Of a stretch of DNA of 64,000 nt, positions 58,050 to 64,000 are shown in pieces. The notes below the pieces were generated by a model, which saw only the letters and a program-made list of their open reading frames with translations, made no database searches and was not told the origin of the DNA. The translations under genes were made by a program, and so were the position numbers. Each line of letters opens with the position of its first letter. The stretch's first letter is position 1. This stretch comes from Diadophis punctatus similis (taxonomy: Eukaryota; Chordata; Lepidosauria; Squamata; Dipsadidae): assembly GCA_023053685.1 (NCBI GenBank), contig JALIGW010000001.1, forward strand, positions 53,565,359 to 53,629,358, read 5' to 3'.

Positions 58050-59025
58050 TGCATACAATGGACCAACTTAGAGATAAAGCCCTCTGGGAAGCCTTTGGAA
58101 AAATAATGCTTTTAACTTACAAGTTCGAATTGAAAACTTCTGTAAACGTTTGATAAAATAAGAAAGGTTTTAAATCAACCTAAATAGGATATCCAGTGGC
58201 CAGCAACTGTAGCCAACCAAACTGACAATTGGATGAATTGGAATCTAAATTGCTATTGGCAGATTTAAAGGAGAAGGAACTTGGTTTGGAAATTGCAGGT
58301 ACATTCGAGAAGGCTGAAGGAGATATGGATTTTACAGATCTGGAATTAACAGAATTGATGAATGATGAACTGGACATTCTTAAGATTGATGGTGATTGGG
58401 GAATGGACTTTATCTAACTGGAAAATGATTTGGACTGGACCTTTTGGGGAAAATGGATCGACAACAGAAGTTTATGAATTTGGGGAGTAGAAAACTTGGG
58501 AAAATTTTCAACCAAAATCTTAAGGAGAAGTTTTATTATTAAGAATTAAACAAGGCTATTTGATCTCAGACAGATCAGAAATAATGACTGTAGTTTATAG
58601 TAGATAATTTATAGTAGATAAGAAGCTGTTGTAGACTTTCTATGAGTTAAATACAATAATAAATAGTTAACAGAGGACTTTGAAGTTTAACTTTGCTATT
58701 GGTTCACCTGTTAAACTACTTTGCCTTTATATATAGTAGATAGGTGACAGATCAAATTTGTTGCAAATAGACATAGAAGTTTATACATTTTGGGCCTGCT
58801 TCAATGGGAGGAAACACTAATATTATTCCAATATATTTATAAGTAGGAGGGATGATATATGTATATGTTTTTTGTCTTTTTTCTTTTTTGATGCACATTT
58901 TTTTCTTCTCTAATGTTTTGTTTATTTTTTGTTTTGTTTTTGTAAAATTTATTTGTCCCTTTTTGGGAGTTTGCATTGTTTCTTAATTTTCCAAATAAAA
59001 TAAAAACATATTCAAAAAAATAAAA
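58050..59025 (+). mobile_element. L1-related element, 3' end with poly-A
   Basis: An A-rich coding-like region (a short frame opening at 58058, MDQLRDKALWEAF, and an acidic 62-codon frame at 58229-58417) is followed by a pyrimidine-rich 3' UTR (TTTTTTGTCTTTTTTC) and then a polyadenylation signal near 58993 with an A-rich tail. This is the general shape of an L1-type 3' end. No reverse transcriptase is present, so it could be a non-autonomous derivative. Assignment is by layout. Confidence 0.4.
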
Positions 59026-59334
59026 ATAAAAATGGAGCCTTTTAAAATAGCACAACCCGTACTTTTTGTTCCTATTACTTTTCTCTTCTACTTTGTTTTG
59101 GCAACTTGGATTATATATTGTTTTAATTCTGTTAATGAGTTTATTCTGACTATAAGATAACCAGATGTCCCAGTTTTGCAAGGATAGGTCTTGGGCAGGA
59201 ACTTCCTGACTACTGGGCACATAGTCCAAAATATCCAAATTTCTAAGAGTTATAATAATAATAATAATAATAATAACAGAGTTGGAAGGGGGTTGGAGGT
59301 CTTCTAGTCCAACCCCCTGCTTAGGCAGGAAACC

Positions 59335-60444
59335 CTACACTACTTCAGACAAATGGTTATCCAACATCTTCTTAAAAACGTCCAGTGTTGGAGCATTCAC
59401 AACTTCTGGAGGCAAGCTGTTCCACTGATTAATTGTTCTAACTGTCAGGAAATTTCTCCTTAGTTCTAAGTTGCTTCTCTCCTTGTTTAGTTTCCACCCA
59501 TTGCTTCTTGTTCTACCCTCAGGTGCTTTGAAGAATAGTTTGACTCCCTCTTCTTTGTGGCAACCCCTGAGATATTGGAACACTGCTATCATATCTCCCC
59601 TAGTCCTTCTTTTCATTAAGCTAGACATACCCAGTTGCTGCAACCGTTCTTCATATGTTTTAGTCTCCAGTCCCCTAATCATCTTTGTTGCTCTTCTCTG
59701 CACTCTTTCCAGAGTCTCAACATCCTTTCTACATCGTGGCGACCAAAACTGAATGCAGTATTCCAAGTGTGGCCTTACCAAGGCATTGTAAAGTGGTATT
59801 ATTACTTCACGTGATCTTGATTCTATCCCTCTGTTAATGCAGCCTAGAACTGTGTTGGCTTTTTTGGCAGCTGCTGCACACTGCTGGCTCATATTTAAAC
59901 AGTTGTCCACTAGGACTCCAAGATCCCTCTCACAGTTACTACTGTTGAGCAAGGTACCACATATGCTGTACCTGTGCATTTTGTTTTTCTTGCCTAAATG
60001 TAGAACCTTACTTTTTTCACCATTGAATTTCATTTTGTTTGATAGCGCCCAATGTTCAAGTCTGTCAAGATCCTTCTGAATCTTGAACCTATCTTCTGGA
60101 GAGTTGGCTATTCCTGCCAGTTTGGTGTCATCTGCAAATTTGATGAGTTCCCCATCTATCCCCTCGTCCAAGTCATTGATGAAGATGTTGAAGAGTACTG
60201 GGCCTAAAACAGAGCCTTGGGGTACTCCACTGCATACTTCCCTCCATGTAGATGCAGTTCCATTGAGCACTACTCGTTGAGTGCGGTTGGTCAGCCAGTT
60301 TTGAATCCATCTGGTGGTGTTGCTGTCTAACCCACATTTTTCTACTTTATCTAGTAGTAGGTTATGGTCTACTTTATCAAATGCCTTACTGAAGTCCAAG
60401 TAAACTATATCAACAGCATTCCCCTGGTCCACTAATTTTGTCAC
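59335..60444 (-). pseudogene. CR1 reverse transcriptase, catalytic and C-terminal part
   Basis: A 369-codon frame. LDFSKAFDKVDH (residues 16-27), SGVPQGSVLGPVLFNIFIND (72-91) and FADDTKL (103-109) are the core reverse transcriptase motifs with both metal-binding aspartates kept. The thumb and C-terminal region follow (LEYCIQFWSPRCRKDVETLERVQRRATK; later INQWNSLPPEVV). It is in the same frame as the 60990-60547 segment, separated only by the single stop at 60547 and about 34 codons, so the Met is not the natural start. The stop codon is the CR1 one, just before the 3' UTR. Confidence 0.92.
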
Positions 60445-60546
60445 TTTGTCAAAGAATGTAATAAGATTAGTCTGGCATGATCTGTTTTTGACAAACCCAT
60501 GTTGGCTTTTGGTTATTACTTTGTTTGCTTCTAGGTGTTCGTTGAT

Positions 60547-60990
60547 TCATTGCTTGATTATCTTTTCCAGAATCTTCCCTGGTATTGAGGTCAGGCTGAT
60601 AGGTCTGTAGTTTCCTGGATCTATTTTTTTTCCTTTTTTGAAGATGGGAACTACATCAGCTCTTTTCCAGTCCTCTGGCAGTTCCCCGGTGCTCCAGGAT
60701 CTTTGAAAGATATAGTTCAGTGGTTCTGAGATCTCATCTGCCAGTTCCTTCAGAACCTTGGGGTGTAATCCATCCGGTCCTGGTGATTTGAACTCATCTA
60801 GGGTAGACAGGTGTTCACTTACCATTTTCTTCCCTATTTTAACTTGTGTTCCTAATATGTTTTTTGTGATGCTGTTTTTGACAGGTTGGACTATTTTTTC
60901 CCTTTGTGTAAAGACAGATGCAAAAAACGAGTTAAGTGGCTCTGCTTTCTCCCTGTTGCTTGTCACCTTCTTGCCGCTTTCTCCCTGCAA
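60547..60990 (-). pseudogene. CR1 ORF2, linker and reverse transcriptase fingers
   Basis: 147 codons ending at a premature TGA after KILEKIIKQ. Visible: LNSFFASVFT (residues 20-29), the FKSPGPDGLHPKVLKEL block (67-84), and the reverse transcriptase entry PIFKKGKKIDPGNYRPISLTSIPGKI (113-140). The frame reads on past the stop into the 60444 segment. Upstream it joins the endonuclease frame after a one-base shift. Confidence 0.9.
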
Positions 60991-61024
60991 TGAACCAATT
61001 GTTTCCTTGACTTTTTTCTTGTTT

Positions 61025-62188
61025 TTAATATGTTGGAAGAAGCTTTTTTTTGTTACTTTTTACTTTTGTCGCAAGCCTTTGTTCATTGTGAGCCTTGGCT
61101 TTCCTCACTTCATCTTTACAGGTTTGGGCTATTTTCTGGTATTCTGCCTTAGTTATTTGCCCCTCTTTCCACTTTTTATACTTGTCCTTTTTGACTTTCA
61201 ATTTGTCAGAGAGTTCTTTATGCAGCCATGCTGGTTTCTTTTGAGACCTATTATTTTTCTTCTTCATTGGTATTGTGCTAGACTGGGCTTTTATAATCTC
61301 ACTTTTCAAAATTTCCCAAGCTTCTTGAGTTGTTTTCCCCTTGAGGATTCTTGTCCATGGAATCCTTCCCAAACTTTCTCTAAGTTTATTGAAATTAGCT
61401 CTCTTAAAGTCCAAGACTCTAGTTTGACTTTGTTCTACTGCTTGTGTTTGCATAATGTTGAATTCCAATATTGCATGATCACTTGCCCCCAAGGTTCCTG
61501 TAGCTTCAACACCTTCTATCATTTCATCTCTATTAGTGAGAATTAAGTCCAATATGGCTGATCCCCTTGTTCCCTTCTCTACTTTTTGGGTAACAAAGTT
61601 GTCTGCTAGGTTTGTTAGGAACCTGTTGGATCTTCCACTTGGTGCAGAGTTTGTCTTCCAGTTGATGTCAGGGTAGTTAAAATCCCCCATTACTATTGTG
61701 ATGTGCTTCCTACATACTTTAGTTAGCTGACTAGCAAAAAGTTCATCTACTTCCTCTGTTTGGTTGGGTGGCCTATAGTATAGACCTATGGCAATGTCAT
61801 TTCCCTCCCCTTTAATTTTGACCCAGATGGATTCAAGATAATTTTCATTATTGTTGTGCTCTATTTCTGTAGAGATGTAGTTATTTCTTATGTATAGTGC
61901 AACTCCACCTCCTCTTTTGTTTGGTCTATTTCTTTTAAATAATTTAAATCCCTCTAGCTGTATATTCCATTTGTCAGTTTCATCCCACCAAGTTTCTGAA
62001 ATGGCAACTATATCATATCTTCCCTCATTTACTTGAATTTCTAATTCACCCTGTTTATTCCTCATACTCTGTGCATTGGTGTATAGACATTTGAGTCCAT
62101 TTTGATTGACCCTGTGTTTACTGTCTACATAACCTGTGTTGTGCCTGACTGCCCTTACTTTCTTGCCACCTGTTTGATTAGTGCACAT
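61025..62188 (-). pseudogene. CR1 ORF2, apurinic-like endonuclease
   Basis: 387 codons. Endonuclease motifs in order: LYTNAQS (35-41), SETWW (64-68), RGGGVALYIR (92-101), YRPP (138-141), GDFNYPDINW (168-177), LDLILTN (213-219) and GASDH (234-238), which include the catalytic Glu, Asp, Asn and His positions of the exonuclease III/AP-endonuclease fold. It nicks the target DNA in CR1 retrotransposition. The remainder (from about residue 250) is the Lys-rich linker to the reverse transcriptase. The frame ends where a one-base shift occurs, so the polyprotein is broken. Confidence 0.92.
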
Positions 62189-62356
62189 GGTATGGCCCTC
62201 ACTATTAAATGCTTGGCTTTGCTTGACAGCAGGGCTGGTAAACTTACCTGAACACTCATCTATGTTGCGTGCACTGATAACCCTATTAATTTTAGATTGT
62301 TGGGGACAGAAGTGTTCTGTATTGATTAATTTTCTGTCCCCGCTGTTCAGTTTAAA

Positions 62357-62480
62357 TGTTTATCCAGGAAGTCTGTGAATTTAATACCAAGTAGCTCAGT
62401 CCCTTTCTTTGATGGATGCAAACCATCTCTTTTGTACAGTTTTTCATTGGACCAGCAGTTGACTAATAGCAGCACTAGAG
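62357..62480 (-). pseudogene. CR1 ORF1 C-terminal remnant
   Basis: Minus-strand reading gives NCWSNEKLYKRDGLHPSKKG and then ELLGIKFTDFLDKHLN before a stop. The DGLHPS block is the C-terminal Asp-X-X-His region of the SGNH/GDSL-type esterase domain reported for CR1 ORF1. Only about 40 codons survive 5' truncation. Confidence 0.7.
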
Positions 62481-64000
62481 CAGTTGGGAAAGCAGGAGAA
62501 GGACCAGGTGAGCCACAGTGCAAGAAATAACTTATGCTATTTGCTGTTCTTTACAGGCATATAAACTATGATTATGGCTGTAAAAATCAAGATGGTATAG
62601 CATGGCAGCCTTCTCTCCACCCAGTTTCTAGTGCAGGACATCCATTAAAACAATCCAAACAGTTTCAATACCACAGATAAACTAAAACCCCTTTTGAAAT
62701 GAGTCAATATCATTAGTATCATTTTAATCTTCAGCTGGGAAGACACCAGCTTCTCGATCTCCTTTTCCTCTATTTGAGACTGGGCCTATAGTTCCATAGA
62801 CCTTATGGATCAACAATAGAAATATTTTATAATTGCCTCATTTAGACATGGGGGAACACATCCTACTTGCAGAGAGTTGGATAGCATCTCTTTTAACTGT
62901 GGGACAGAGCCATTAACTTGAAATCCAGAATTGGATCCTATCAATTTTATCCACATCTGCAGAACCACAAATGATCTTCCCCTAAAATAAGGGCTGATTA
63001 ATGGGATTATGCACATTTCAAACACAGGAGAAAGTTCCTTAGACACCACAGGAGCCTCTGTTAGGCATTGAAATTAGAAGGCTTTCACATGAGGTTGAAA
63101 AAAAAGGCAATTTATATTTTAAGCTTAATAAGTAAATTTCTTTTTAAAGCTTTCATGGAATAGCAGAGAGGTGCTGCACTCACACAAAGTCCAAAGTATT
63201 TCTCTCAGAATAGTTTTGAAGCATGCATAGCCTTATTGTTCATTTTTGCTCCGCCTACTCTCTTTGTAATGATGGGTGAGAAAACACCAGGATTTCCTCA
63301 AGATACTGTGGGAATACTAAATAACTACTATGGAGATAATACTCCACCTGTCCAATCCACCATAGCTAATTTATACGACAAATGTGGCAAACCCTGCTTA
63401 TTCCTTTCCCTATTAGTATTAAACTGACTATAGGCCTCACAGCTTATGGATTGTAATTTTAGTCGTGTATACCATGTGTAATTGACAGACTGGATTTTAT
63501 CATGGATTTTATCTGTTATTTATTATTTTATTTTATAACTTTTAATTGTATATTTACTGAGTGTTTTTGTTTGTTCTAGTCTCTGGTCTATGACTGTAAT
63601 AAATTGTAAGAAATACTCCACCTGTGTTTCAGATGTCACATTATTTTAGGTAAAAACGTGTTGTGTTTTTCAAAATACACTTTGAATGGACCAAAAACTG
63701 CATTTCAAAGTAATATTTTCAGATTAAAGGCACCTTTACAGGTGGTTACATTCAACTCATTTTGTCTACTGAGAGGTGAAACCCATTTTGTCAGCCTTAT
63801 GAGGTGGTCTGGACAAAAAGCACACCCAAGCGTACTATCTTTACTGTAAAATTACATTAACAGCATTTTTGCAAGTGTGAAAGTGCCCCTCCTGTCCCTG
63901 ACTTTTACACTCTCCCAAAAACTAGGGACTGGCCCTTCTGAGAAGCTTTCACCACTGCTCCTCTTTTGGTTCAAATTTCATTTATCAGACTATTTTTAGG
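62481..64000. other. No recognised feature
   Basis: 1.5 kb of AT-rich sequence to the window edge. Short frames have no domain. An AATAAA-like site near 63599 has no gene visible before it. Confidence 0.45.

Larger units (their letters stand above)
59252..62480 (-). mobile_element. CR1 LINE, nearly intact ORF2, 5'-truncated
   Basis: On the minus strand, from 62480: the last 40 or so codons of ORF1 (KLYKRDGLHPSKKG...FLDKHLN, stop near 62357), a spacer, ORF2 with endonuclease (62188-61025) and reverse transcriptase (60990-59335), then a 3' UTR with the CR1 hallmark (reverse of GAGTTGG...TAGTCCAACCCC) and a terminal repeat, seen on the plus strand as (ATA)n at 59252-59277. Only one frameshift (near 61025) and one in-frame stop (60547-60549) break ORF2. 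The missing part is the 5' UTR and most of ORF1. Confidence 0.92.

Overview
This window looks like intergenic or intronic DNA from a squamate reptile, quite possibly a snake. I found no host protein-coding exon, tRNA, rRNA or CRISPR array. The call rests on the repeat set: seven copies of a tRNA-headed SINE with an (ATTGCT)n tail that matches the Sauria SINE type, a second tRNA-derived SINE with a CTTTACCTTTA tail, and non-LTR retrotransposons resembling the CR1, L2, L1 and R4 groups, the mix known from lizards and snakes. To these are added many hAT-type MITEs, Tigger/pogo-like MITEs, solo LTRs and long (TAA)n and (TG)n microsatellites. Every sizeable open reading frame with recognisable content belongs to a retrotransposon; most others are repeat shadows or chance frames.

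Layout. 1-9 kb: an L2-like LINE with reverse transcriptase (2.88-4.62 kb), an opposing L2 3' end cut by a mosaic hAT MITE (5.2-6.1 kb), a Rex1/CR1-like RT remnant (6.35-6.8 kb), a Tigger-like MITE split by a CR1 end (7.24-7.66 kb), a Sauria SINE and another hAT MITE. 10-14 kb: two closely similar hAT MITEs in inverted orientation. 16-20 kb: a SINE, a compound microsatellite that contains a displaced 68-bp copy of a sequence 1.3 kb away, a CR1 end, and more MITE pieces. 21-24 kb: an L2 remnant, an L1-like 5' region with ORF1-like frames, and a hAT MITE rich in GCGCATGCGC palindromes. 27-31 kb: an LTR-like region interrupted by a (TAA)n tract, a SINE with a perfect 11-bp target duplication, a C-rich degenerate minisatellite, a purine tract and an L2 3' end. 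33-41 kb: three SINEs, a broken RT, an L1-like 3' end, a Tigger-like MITE and hAT MITEs.

45-55 kb is the densest part: an unclassified MITE, a possible Penelope-like tail flanked by direct repeats, four hAT-type copies or neighbours, an LTR, an internally deleted R4/Dong-like element sitting directly after a (TAA)n tract and keeping an open zinc-knuckle plus restriction-like endonuclease frame, a solo LTR with a perfect 5-bp target duplication, a second solo LTR nested in a CR1-like element, and an L1 ORF2 end. 57-62.5 kb: a perfect 135-bp palindromic hAT MITE, an L1-related 3' end and a nearly intact CR1 (59.25-62.48 kb, minus strand) with endonuclease and reverse transcriptase broken by one frameshift and one stop.

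The parts do not form a pathway; they interact as nested insertions. Fourteen or so hAT-type insertions, most with visible 8-bp target duplications, give an unusually clear record of cut-and-paste activity. The most distinctive observations are this MITE family with mosaic interiors and NRF1-like palindromes, the deletion-derivative R4 element, and the templated-looking insertion in the microsatellite.
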